A stretch of 42,639 nucleotides of DNA from an uncultured Pelagibacteraceae bacterium (GTDB lineage Bacteria; Pseudomonadota; Alphaproteobacteria; Pelagibacterales; AG-422-B15). Both the position numbers and the translations under genes were made by a program. How positions within the stretch are numbered: the stretch's first letter is position 1; each line of letters begins with the position of its first letter. The DNA lies in the NCBI GenBank assembly GCA_902518955.1, contig CABYIR010000011.1:1-42639 (forward strand), read 5' to 3'. Under the pieces are notes generated by a model, which saw nothing but the letters and a program-made list of their open reading frames with translations, had not been told where the DNA came from and did not search any database. Of the stretch, positions 35,951 through 42,639 are shown one piece after another.

Positions 35951-36874
35951 ATGAAAGAAAACATTGCAATAAAAATTAATAATTTATCAAAGATTTATAG
36001 AAATCAAAAAAACTACTCTTTAGATAATATTTCTCTCAAAATAAAATCAGGAATAATATTTGGACTATTAGGACCTAATGGAGCTGGTAAATCAACTCTT
36101 ATTAATATTTTAGCTGATCTGGTTTATAAAACTTCAGGTACTATTAAAATTTTTGGAAAAGACTATTCAAAAGAACTTTATGAAATCAAACCCCGTATTG
36201 GAATAGTTCCTCAAGAATTAAATATGGATCCCTTTTTCACTCCTTATGAATTATTAGAGCTTCAAGCAGGGCTCTACGGAGTACCGAAAGAAAAAAGACA
36301 AACAAAAAAAATTCTTAGTCTATTAGCTTTGGAAGATAAATCAGATGCCTATGCTAGAACACTTTCTGGGGGAATGAAAAGACGACTACTCATAGCAAAA
36401 GCAATGGTTCATGATCCAGAAATACTTGTACTTGATGAGCCAACTGCAGGCGTGGACGTAGAGTTGAGGCAGACTTTATGGGAAAATATAAAGTTATTAA
36501 AAGCTCAGGGTAAAACTATAATTATAACAACACACTATTTACACGAAGCTGAAAACTTATGTGATGAAATAGCTATTATAAATAAGGGCAAACTCATAAT
36601 TGTAGATAAAACACAAAATATTAAATCAAAGATGAATTTTAAAAAAATAATTATTGAACATGATAATTCAACAACAATCAAAGATAGTATCTTCGATGAT
36701 TTAGAAATTTCATTCACAAATCATAACGGCCATATAGCCATTGGATATGATCCAAGCATTATTAGTCACCAAGAACTTCTCACAAGATTAGTTAAACTTA
36801 AAATGAACATTAAAGATATCAAAATTGAAGATAATGACTTAGAGGAAATATTTATTAAGCTGGTTAATCAATAA
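35951..36874 (+). CDS. ABC-2-type transporter ATP-binding protein (YadG-like), no permease nearby
   Basis: The ATG at 35951 gives 307 residues. An in-frame TTG at 35936 would add five with no better ribosome site. Walker A G-P-N-G-A-G-K-S-T, signature T-L-S-G-G-M-K-R-R-L and Walker B I-L-V-L-D-E-P-T-A-G-V-D are intact, as is the H-loop T-T-H-Y-L-H-E-A-E. This is the YadG/NodI-like branch of exporters that work with a membrane partner of the YadH/ABC-2 type. That partner is normally adjacent but is absent here: the next gene is on the opposite strand. A second domain from about residue 220 is a short accessory region. The exported substrate is unknown. Confidence 0.88.
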   Translation: MKENIAIKINNLSKIYRNQKNYSLDNISLKIKSGIIFGLLGPNGAGKSTLINILADLVYKTSGTIKIFGKDYSKELYEIKPRIGIVPQELNMDPFFTPYELLELQAGLYGVPKEKRQTKKILSLLALEDKSDAYARTLSGGMKRRLLIAKAMVHDPEILVLDEPTAGVDVELRQTLWENIKLLKAQGKTIIITTHYLHEAENLCDEIAIINKGKLIIVDKTQNIKSKMNFKKIIIEHDNSTTIKDSIFDDLEISFTNHNGHIAIGYDPSIISHQELLTRLVKLKMNIKDIKIEDNDLEEIFIKLVNQ

Positions 36875-39643
36875 TTAAATTAGAAATAAAGCTACAATAA
36901 CTAGGGATATTGTTATCAAATAAGCTACGCCTGTTTGACCACCTATAAACTTAAATATACTATCATTTTTTCTTGGAACAACTTTATCTAATACAACTGC
37001 TAAAGCAGGTAGTGTTGTCATGGCACAAACCATATTAATTAAGAACATAAATGTTAAAAGCATTCCCATATCGGCTTGGAATTTGAGAGCCGAAAAAGAC
37101 CAAGTCGATACACCAATTGCAAGAGTTAAAGCAGTAAATACTACTGCGGCACCAGTATTTGCAAAAGTCTGCTCAAATGCCTGCGATATATCCATACCTT
37201 CTTTTAAATAAGTTTGTAATCTATTATAAATATAGAATGCATAATCTACTCCAATACCTACAGCAAGAACCATTACGGGAAGAGTAGAAACTTTTAAACC
37301 GATTTGCATCACATCCATAAATGCATATCCCAACATTGTAGCAAATGTAAGAGGAACAGTGCAACAGATTGTGGCTCTCCAATCCATATAGGTTCCAAAA
37401 ACTAGAAGAAAGATTACTGCGTATACAATTAACATCATTGGGAGTTCGGATTCTTCAATTATTTCATTTGTTGCATGTTGAATTCCAACTGTGCCACTTG
37501 CTAAACGATAGTTTATTTCATCCATATCGTAGACAATTGCAGGGATGTCTTTATTTTCGTCAAAGAAACTTTTTATGGCCGCATCAGCTTTTCGGATCTC
37601 CCTGACAGTGGGCTCTAATTTTTCATCATATTGGTTTATATCTCTTAAATAATTTAATAATTTATTATTCCATAAGTCTCTAACGTTGAAGTTATTTTCA
37701 TGACCAAAAAGTATCCATTCATCAGTATTAAAATATCTATGCTCATTAATGTCCCAGTCTTCAATTGTTCCTGCGAAAAAAGAACCACTTACTACTCCAG
37801 CATCAGAAATAAAATCAGTACCTTCAGCTGGTCTTTTAAAAAATGATCTCATTGTGAAAGTCGATTCAGATTCTAAAAATTTTTGTTTATATTTTTCTAT
37901 TTCTTCTATTATATGTGAAATCGTTGTTGCTTTATGATCCTTAGTAAAAATATATATGGGCATAATTGAACAATTTTCATTCATTAAACCTGACTCAGGC
38001 CCAACTACACTTGAAGCAAATGATAATGCTCGGTCATTTCTTGGTAAATAACTCCATTTTAGATTGCCCTCGGCATACCCACTCATTCCGCGCTTAGCAA
38101 TACTAGAGAGAGAAATAACTGAAACAACTCCATCAATATTTTCTGCATACCAATGAAAATTATCTTGTGCATTCATCATATCAATAGAGCGACAAGGTGG
38201 AACCCCTTGAGATTGTGCTAAGCTTTCAAAGATAACGACGAGAACATCTGTTGTTACATTATATCTCTTCGTGATTTCTCCAATATCTTGGTTGTATCGA
38301 GCTTCTGGTCTTAGCTCAGGTGCACCTTCATGTAAATCACCTACATGTCTATCTGATGCCATAAATATTGCCCCAGCAAACAAAACGGCGCTAACAGTTA
38401 GAGTTATTGCTGCTGCTCGTGGCTTTGCTAATTTTGCAAAAACTGCAACTCTTTTTCTTCGATATGCAATGGCAGATGATGCAGACTTAACAAAATTATC
38501 ATTATATCTCGCATAAGAGGCTGCAAGAGGGAGCATTATTAAGTTGGTTATAATTTTAAAAGCAACACCAATTGAAGCCGTAATTCCTAACTCTTGAATC
38601 ATTCCAATCGGTAATAAGATGAGTGTTCCAAATCCAACAAGGTCCGTAACTAAAGCCATACTTCCAGGAACAAGAAGTCTTGAGAAACTTGCTCTAGCAG
38701 CATACTCGGAGGATCGTCCATCTATCACTTCTTTAGTAATCTGATTAACTTGTTGAATACCGTGAGAAACACCGATAGCGAAAACTAAGAAAGGAACAAG
38801 TATCGCAAGTGGATCTAATCCAAATCCAAGAACTTTTAACATCCCAAATTGCCATATTAATGAAGTTAAAGAGCAGACCAACGGTAAAAAAGTTAAAGTC
38901 CATGATCTTGAATACCAATAAACAGCTAAGACAGTTAATACAAAAGCTAAAGCAAAAAATATAACAACATTATAAGCTTCACTTGCAATATCAGAGATCA
39001 TTTTTGCAAATCCAGTTATTTCTACCTTATATTTACCAATTTCAAATTTATCTCTAATAGCTTCAATCTCTCGACCTAATTGAAGATAATCCAATTTTTC
39101 ACCTGTACGAGGATCAAATTCAGTAAGCTCAACTCTTACTAAAGATGCTGAGAAATCATTCGCAACTAAGCTTCCAACATGGCCACCCGTTAGAACTCTA
39201 TCTCTAATATTTTTTATTTCACTTTCATTTAATTCTTGAGGAGTAATATTACCAGGTATGACAGTGGTTGCTTCAAATCCTTCTTCGGTCACTCTCATTA
39301 CTCTTGTATTTGAAGTCCATAAAGACTTCATACTCGATTGATTGACTCCTGGTAGATATCTTAACGTTTCAGAAAGCTCATATAGCTTTGATAAATAATC
39401 TTTTTCAAATATTTCTCCATCAGTTGTTCTTAGAGAGATTGTAATATTATTAGTTCCACTAAGTGCATCCTGATACTGAAAGTAAGTATGAATAAATTCA
39501 TGATTTGTTGGCAACTGTTTAATAAAACCAGCATCCATTCTAATTTGAAGAGCAAAATAGCCCATCACAACTGTTAATAAAACAAATATGCCTAGTATCG
39601 ATAGCTTAAATTTAAAAACAAAATCTTCAATTTTTTGCATCAT
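36875..39643 (-). CDS. MMPL/RND-superfamily transporter
   Basis: 922 residues. The first membrane segment at about 13-33 is followed by a periplasmic loop of about 190 residues. A cluster of about five membrane segments (roughly 220-380) comes next, then one at about 410-430. A second large periplasmic loop (about 440-735) precedes the final cluster with V-M-V-L-A-V-G-I-G-V-D-Y-A-F-Y-I-Y and A-L-T-L-A-I-G. The repeat of F-A-I-G-V-S-H-G-I-Q-Q-V and A-V-G-I-G-V-D-Y identifies the RND fold. The overall plan fits MMPL-type exporters of lipids or hydrophobic compounds rather than AcrB drug pumps. No membrane-fusion or outer-membrane partner is next to it. It abuts the 3' end of the ABC ATPase gene with zero spacing. 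Confidence 0.85.
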   Translation of the reverse strand: MMQKIEDFVFKFKLSILGIFVLLTVVMGYFALQIRMDAGFIKQLPTNHEFIHTYFQYQDALSGTNNITISLRTTDGEIFEKDYLSKLYELSETLRYLPGVNQSSMKSLWTSNTRVMRVTEEGFEATTVIPGNITPQELNESEIKNIRDRVLTGGHVGSLVANDFSASLVRVELTEFDPRTGEKLDYLQLGREIEAIRDKFEIGKYKVEITGFAKMISDIASEAYNVVIFFALAFVLTVLAVYWYSRSWTLTFLPLVCSLTSLIWQFGMLKVLGFGLDPLAILVPFLVFAIGVSHGIQQVNQITKEVIDGRSSEYAARASFSRLLVPGSMALVTDLVGFGTLILLPIGMIQELGITASIGVAFKIITNLIMLPLAASYARYNDNFVKSASSAIAYRRKRVAVFAKLAKPRAAAITLTVSAVLFAGAIFMASDRHVGDLHEGAPELRPEARYNQDIGEITKRYNVTTDVLVVIFESLAQSQGVPPCRSIDMMNAQDNFHWYAENIDGVVSVISLSSIAKRGMSGYAEGNLKWSYLPRNDRALSFASSVVGPESGLMNENCSIMPIYIFTKDHKATTISHIIEEIEKYKQKFLESESTFTMRSFFKRPAEGTDFISDAGVVSGSFFAGTIEDWDINEHRYFNTDEWILFGHENNFNVRDLWNNKLLNYLRDINQYDEKLEPTVREIRKADAAIKSFFDENKDIPAIVYDMDEINYRLASGTVGIQHATNEIIEESELPMMLIVYAVIFLLVFGTYMDWRATICCTVPLTFATMLGYAFMDVMQIGLKVSTLPVMVLAVGIGVDYAFYIYNRLQTYLKEGMDISQAFEQTFANTGAAVVFTALTLAIGVSTWSFSALKFQADMGMLLTFMFLINMVCAMTTLPALAVVLDKVVPRKNDSIFKFIGGQTGVAYLITISLVIVALFLI

Positions 39644-39772
39644 AAAATAGATAGTTACCTTAATTGAGAGCCCTTTTCAGATAGGTTGTATAATTATTGG
39701 AAAATCAAAGCAAAGTACACAAAAAATAATATCTTTTTATATTAAAATTCATCCCTAATAATTATTAAGATA

Positions 39773-39850
39773 TTGATAAATATAATATTTTTTTGATATA
39801 TAAATTTGACGGTTTGTCGCATTGATATATATATTTTAATTTGATACATA
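39773..39850 (+). promoter_or_regulatory. AT-rich upstream region of the ferritin-like gene with four TTGATA repeats and a candidate promoter
   Basis: The 245-nt gap 39644-39888 is the largest in the window. It contains TTGATAAATA (39773), TTGATATATA (39793), TTGATATATA (39822) and TTGATACATA (39841), at spacings of 20, 29 and 19 nt. A possible promoter is TTGACG at 39806-39811 with TATATT at 39830-39835 (18-nt spacer). TTGAT also resembles half of an FNR-type site, but no inverted partner is present. Nothing else is recognisable in this gap. Confidence 0.35.
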
Positions 39851-39888
39851 TTATTTACATATTAACACAATTGAATTAAATTCCGTAT

Positions 39889-41088
39889 ATGGTTGAATTA
39901 TCTCAGAAAATACAAATTGCAAAAATAATTGCAAAGGACAAAGTATATAAAGTTCAAGAAAAGTGGCAAACTTCTAACACTGGGAAAAATTCTCTTACCA
40001 AAGATCCTGCATATAATGCAGCTAATCCAAAACACTTTATACCAATGATGGATGAAGATCGTTACAGTGATCGATCAAATGCTTTTGATAAAATTATTAG
40101 TGCTACACATAAACATTTTTGGGATCCAAATGATAAAAAATACATAGATTTTGATATCCCATTCGATGTTGAAAATCAAAATATTGTAGATCCAGATGGA
40201 CCATTTGGTATTGAATTACAAATACCAAGCATAAGAGATAAATTAACTACAAATCAATTGGTCAGACTTAATAATGAAAGTTTTCGATTTGTATTATCTC
40301 AAATACTTCATGGAGAACAAGCGGCCTTATCTTTAAGCGCTAGTCTTTGTCATGTACTTCGAGATCCAGGGGCTCAGGAATATGCAGCTAATCAGACCAG
40401 AGAAGAAGCAAGACATGTTGCTGGCTTTACAAGATATATTCAAGCTAGATGGGGATCGCCTTATAAAGTTGGTCCTACATTAGGCAGGGTTGCTAATGAC
40501 ATAGTTTCATCTGATGTTGTTTATAAAAAGATTATTGGTATGCAGATGATGATTGAAGGATTGGCAATGGGAGCTTTCGCTATGGCCTATGAAAATACTA
40601 ATGATCCAGTACTGAAAACTCTATTAAAGTACACTATGAGTGATGAAGCTTTCCATCATAAGTTTGGAAAGATATGGGCTGATAGAACAATACCTAAGCT
40701 GTCAAAAAAAGAACATATAAAAGTTGAAGATTGGGCTGAAAAAATATTTGTTGAGCTTCTATTTAATTTAGTCAATCCAACAGAAAAAAAGCACGTTTAT
40801 TCATGTGTTGGACTTGATTACAAATGGGTTGATCAAGAGTTTCATAAGTATATTGACCAAGGTGAAGTAATTAAAGATGAAATGAAAAATCAAAATAATA
40901 TATTTAGAGTTTTAGTAAAAACCTTACTAAAAGCACATATTATTACTGATAGAACAAAAGCAACATATGCTGAATTTGTTAATATGGATGAGCTTGATTC
41001 TGAGAGTGATACTGTTGCTGGCCAAGAAATTGCTGACCAAGGAGTTAGTACTTTAAGTGAAATCAACCAATTAAAAAAATCAGCATAA
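39889..41088 (+). CDS. Ferritin-like di-iron protein (R2/oxygenase-like), unknown function
   Basis: 399 residues with no signal peptide. The complete di-iron ligand set of a ferritin-like four-helix bundle is visible: Glu143 in H-G-E-Q-A, Glu173 and His176 in E-A-R-H, Glu223 in M-I-E-G-L, and Glu253 and His256 in D-E-A-F-H. Both Glu-to-ExxH distances are exactly 30 residues. Such sites occur in ribonucleotide reductase R2, acyl-ACP desaturases, N-oxygenases and monooxygenase hydroxylases. I cannot assign one; no radical tyrosine or reductase partner is evident. The C-terminal tail (360-399) is acidic and probably flexible. Its stop is 7 nt from that of convergent regA, a redox-responsive regulator. 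Confidence 0.75.
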   Translation: MVELSQKIQIAKIIAKDKVYKVQEKWQTSNTGKNSLTKDPAYNAANPKHFIPMMDEDRYSDRSNAFDKIISATHKHFWDPNDKKYIDFDIPFDVENQNIVDPDGPFGIELQIPSIRDKLTTNQLVRLNNESFRFVLSQILHGEQAALSLSASLCHVLRDPGAQEYAANQTREEARHVAGFTRYIQARWGSPYKVGPTLGRVANDIVSSDVVYKKIIGMQMMIEGLAMGAFAMAYENTNDPVLKTLLKYTMSDEAFHHKFGKIWADRTIPKLSKKEHIKVEDWAEKIFVELLFNLVNPTEKKHVYSCVGLDYKWVDQEFHKYIDQGEVIKDEMKNQNNIFRVLVKTLLKAHIITDRTKATYAEFVNMDELDSESDTVAGQEIADQGVSTLSEINQLKKSA

Positions 41089-41095
41089 CCTAATC

Positions 41096-41626
41096 TTATC
41101 TGGGAGATTTTTTTTGAAGAATTCTCTGTAAAGTTCTTCTGTGCATTTTGAGCCTTCGAGCAGTCTCTGAAACATTCCGATTGCATTGTTCATACACCCT
41201 AAGAATATGTTCCCATTTTACACGATCTGCAGACATAGGGTTTGCCGGAGGATCAGGAATTCTCTCATATGGTGAACGTAGAGCAGCCTCAATATCATCT
41301 GCATCAGCAGGTTTTGATAAATAATCACAAGCCCCTTCTTTGACTGCTGCGACAGCAGTCGGTATATTCCCATAACCAGTCAATATTATAATTTTGCTAT
41401 CTTTTCTTTGTTTTGAAATAATTGATACAATTTCTAGTCCATTGCCGTCACCCAATCTTAAATCAATCACAGCATATTTTGGGATAGACTCTTTAAGTAA
41501 ATGTTTAGCTTCTCTAATGGAATAAGCACCATAAGAGTTGAAACCTTTACGACTCATTGCCGTCTGAAGTCTCTTACAAAAAATTTCGTCATCATCTAAA
41601 ATTAAAAGTGAATTTTCTTCATTCAT
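41096..41626 (-). CDS. regA: Redox response regulator RegA/PrrA/ActR
   Basis: 176 residues. The receiver domain has an acidic pocket at 11-13, phosphoacceptor Asp55 in A-V-I-D-L-R-L-G-D-G-N-G-L, Thr in I-L-T-G-Y-G-N, and Lys in L-S-K-P-A-D. A proline-rich linker P-D-P-P-A-N-P-M-S leads to a Fis-type helix-turn-helix, R-N-V-S-E-T-A-R-R-L-K-M-H-R-R-T-L-Q-R. The linker and helix-turn-helix are almost invariant among alphaproteobacterial RegA/ActR/PrrA proteins. With RegB it controls respiration, carbon and nitrogen genes according to quinone redox state. The residual regB 3' end lies 4 nt upstream on the same strand. Confidence 0.95.
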   Translation of the reverse strand: MNEENSLLILDDDEIFCKRLQTAMSRKGFNSYGAYSIREAKHLLKESIPKYAVIDLRLGDGNGLEIVSIISKQRKDSKIIILTGYGNIPTAVAAVKEGACDYLSKPADADDIEAALRSPYERIPDPPANPMSADRVKWEHILRVYEQCNRNVSETARRLKMHRRTLQRILQKKSPR

Positions 41627-41630
41627 AAAA

Positions 41631-41765
41631 TTATTTTATATTTAATTCTTTCTTGTTCAAAAAAATTCTTACACATGCTCCATTGGGTTTATAATTTAAA
41701 AACTCAATATCACCATACGATTTACTGAGTAAATGTTTTGAAATAAATAGACCTAATCCTAAACC
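41631..41765 (-). pseudogene. regB: 3' remnant of the RegB/PrrB/ActS sensor histidine kinase gene
   Basis: The last 44 codons encode G-L-G-L-G-L-F-I-S-K-H-L-L (the G2 box of the HATPase domain), then N-G-A-C-V-R-I-F-L-N. The position 4 nt upstream of regA is exactly where RegB would end, so these bases belong to regB. The membrane sensor, quinone-sensing Cys, H box and N/G1 boxes are all missing, replaced by gyrB sequence from 41766. In the real genome regB is probably complete. Confidence 0.75.
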
Positions 41766-42639
41766 TTTATCTTTTGTTTGGGAAGAAAACTTTGGGTCCT
41801 GTACTTTTACTGATAAGACACTTGTGATGCCTTCTCTAATATCGTCACTACTAGTAGAAACTTGATTTTTTTTACTTACTGAATCTTCGTAAAAATTATT
41901 TACCACTCTTGTGATTGCAGATCTAAAACCAGACAGATGAGTGCCTCCATCTTTTTGCCTTATATTATTTGTGAAAGCCAATATTTGTTCATAATAGCTT
42001 TCGTTCCACCATAGAGCGCACGAGAATTCAATATTATTTTTGTTGCCCTCAATAAATACTGGCTCATCTATCAGAGGCTTTTTGGATTTATCCAAAAATT
42101 TTACAAATTCTTTTATGCCTCCTTCATAATGAAATCTGTTTTCCTTAATATCAGCTTCTCTTCTATCAAAGAAATTAATTGAAATTAATGGATTTAAGAA
42201 TGCCATTTCACGAAACCTTTGAGAAAGAATTTTTGAACTAAACTCAACATTAGTAAAAGTATCTTTATCAGGTTGGAATGTTATTTGAGTACCTTTCTTA
42301 TTATCTACTTCACCCATATCTTTGAGTGGTTCTACAGCAGTACCCTTATTAAAATTTATTTCATAGTTATGACCGTCTCTAAAAATTTTAAGATTTAAAG
42401 ATGAGGAAAGAGCATTCACCACTGAAACACCGACTCCATGTAATCCACCTGAAACTTTATAGGAATCTTGGTCAAATTTACCTCCTGCATGTAATTGAGT
42501 CATAATAACCTCAGCAGCAGAAATTTTCTCTTCAGGGTGAATCTCTGTTGGTATACCTCTTCCATTATCTTCAACTGTTACCGAACCATCTGCGTTCAAC
42601 CATACATTGATTTCATCACAATGCCCTGCTAACGCTTCA
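41631..42639 (-). CDS. gyrB: Chimeric frame: DNA gyrase subunit B N-terminal part fused to RegB C-terminal tail; 5' end outside window
   Basis: The frame is open to the window edge, with E-A-L-A-G-H-C-D-E-I-N-V encoded before the first ATG at 42599, so the true start lies outside. About 291 residues match the GyrB ATPase and transducer domains: E-D-N-G-R-G-I-P-T, G-G-L-H-G-V-G-V-S-V-V-N-A-L-S, and A-F-T-N-N-I-R-Q-K-D-G-G-T-H. The GyrB match ends after D-P-K-F-S-S-Q-T-K-D-K, around the family's conserved Q-T-K lysine. From 41765 the frame continues as G-L-G-L-G-L-F-I-S-K, a histidine kinase G2 box. The toprim and C-terminal domains of GyrB are missing. It cannot be a functional gyrase subunit. 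The likely cause is a misjoin or amplification chimera, or less likely a real deletion fusion. Confidence 0.85.
   Translation of the reverse strand, partial: EALAGHCDEINVWLNADGSVTVEDNGRGIPTEIHPEEKISAAEVIMTQLHAGGKFDQDSYKVSGGLHGVGVSVVNALSSSLNLKIFRDGHNYEINFNKGTAVEPLKDMGEVDNKKGTQITFQPDKDTFTNVEFSSKILSQRFREMAFLNPLISINFFDRREADIKENRFHYEGGIKEFVKFLDKSKKPLIDEPVFIEGNKNNIEFSCALWWNESYYEQILAFTNNIRQKDGGTHLSGFRSAITRVVNNFYEDSVSKKNQVSTSSDDIREGITSVLSVKVQDPKFSSQTKDKGLGLGLFISKHLLSKSYGDIEFLNYKPNGACVRIFLNKKELNIK

Noticed and set aside
40890-41186. 98-codon minus-strand frame spanning the ends of the ferritin-like gene and regA
   Set aside because: It overlaps the ferritin-like gene antisense and regA in another frame, with no family resemblance.
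41631-42639. Homologous recombination between the GHKL ATPase domains of GyrB and RegB as the cause of the fusion
   Set aside because: The joint is after the GyrB transducer domain and at the kinase G2 box, positions that do not correspond in the shared fold.
1-42639. tRNA, rRNA, CRISPR, insertion sequence, prophage or replication origin
   Set aside because: Reading the intergenic spaces on both strands showed no cloverleaf, spaced repeat array, transposase or integrase frame, or DnaA-box cluster. I could not run covariance models, so a very small RNA could be missed.

Overview
This window looks like a piece of a streamlined, AT-rich alphaproteobacterium, probably marine and free-living. The evidence is the low GC by eye, the very short intergenic spaces, and many genes that overlap by 1-17 nt. 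Several gene groups are typical of Alphaproteobacteria: chvG-chvI divergent from pckA, the ahcY / tsaE / amgK / murU block, a RegA (ActR/PrrA) response regulator, and a LexA box of the alphaproteobacterial GTTC-N7-GTTC type before umuDC. I saw no rRNA, tRNA, CRISPR, insertion sequence or phage gene. No gap without a gene exceeds 300 bases; the largest is about 245 bases (39644-39888).

Layout. 1-3055: 3' end of a class I glutamine amidotransferase (PuuD-like), pdxA, a lytic-transglycosylase-like lipoprotein and a DMT exporter. 3092-8166: a complete branched-chain amino acid/amide ABC importer (livG-livF-livH-livM), with the binding protein gene livK convergent and a perfect hairpin between them. 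8263-11884: an alpha/beta hydrolase, umuC-umuD under a recognisable SOS promoter, and a dienelactone-hydrolase-type protein. 11992-13260: an ammonium transporter with a clear terminator. 13424-18414: a membrane-anchored, cysteine-rich DUF3604 (PHP-like) protein, divergent from a SurA/parvulin-like gene overlapped by a HupE/UreJ-type permease, then DUF3429. 18415-21916: an alkyl-sulfatase-like metallo-beta-lactamase lipoprotein, a DMT permease and a TauD-type dioxygenase. 21925-26870: yciB, hspQ, a DsbA-like thiol oxidoreductase, murU-amgK-tsaE and ahcY. 26917-30878: chvG-chvI and pckA. 30875-35895: an MFS transporter, an unusual cytidylyltransferase-cupin fusion, polA and a 59-residue zf-CHCC protein. 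35951-39643: an orphan ABC ATPase and a large MMPL/RND transporter. 39889-42639: a di-iron ferritin-like protein, regA and a chimeric reading frame.

How the genes fit together. Much of the window serves nutrient uptake and scavenging (amino acids/amides, ammonium, probably organosulfur compounds), cell-wall recycling (SLT lipoprotein, MurU, AmgK), and envelope or redox sensing (ChvGI, RegA). UmuDC is the inducible DNA-damage response.

Two items deserve attention first. (1) At the right edge a gyrB 5' portion runs in frame into the last 44 codons of a RegB-type histidine kinase, immediately upstream of regA. This is most likely a chimeric join, so sequence right of about 41766 may not belong to this locus. 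(2) The DUF3604 / SurA-like / HupE-like group looks like an uncharacterised envelope system, possibly linking metal uptake to a metal-dependent PHP-like enzyme.
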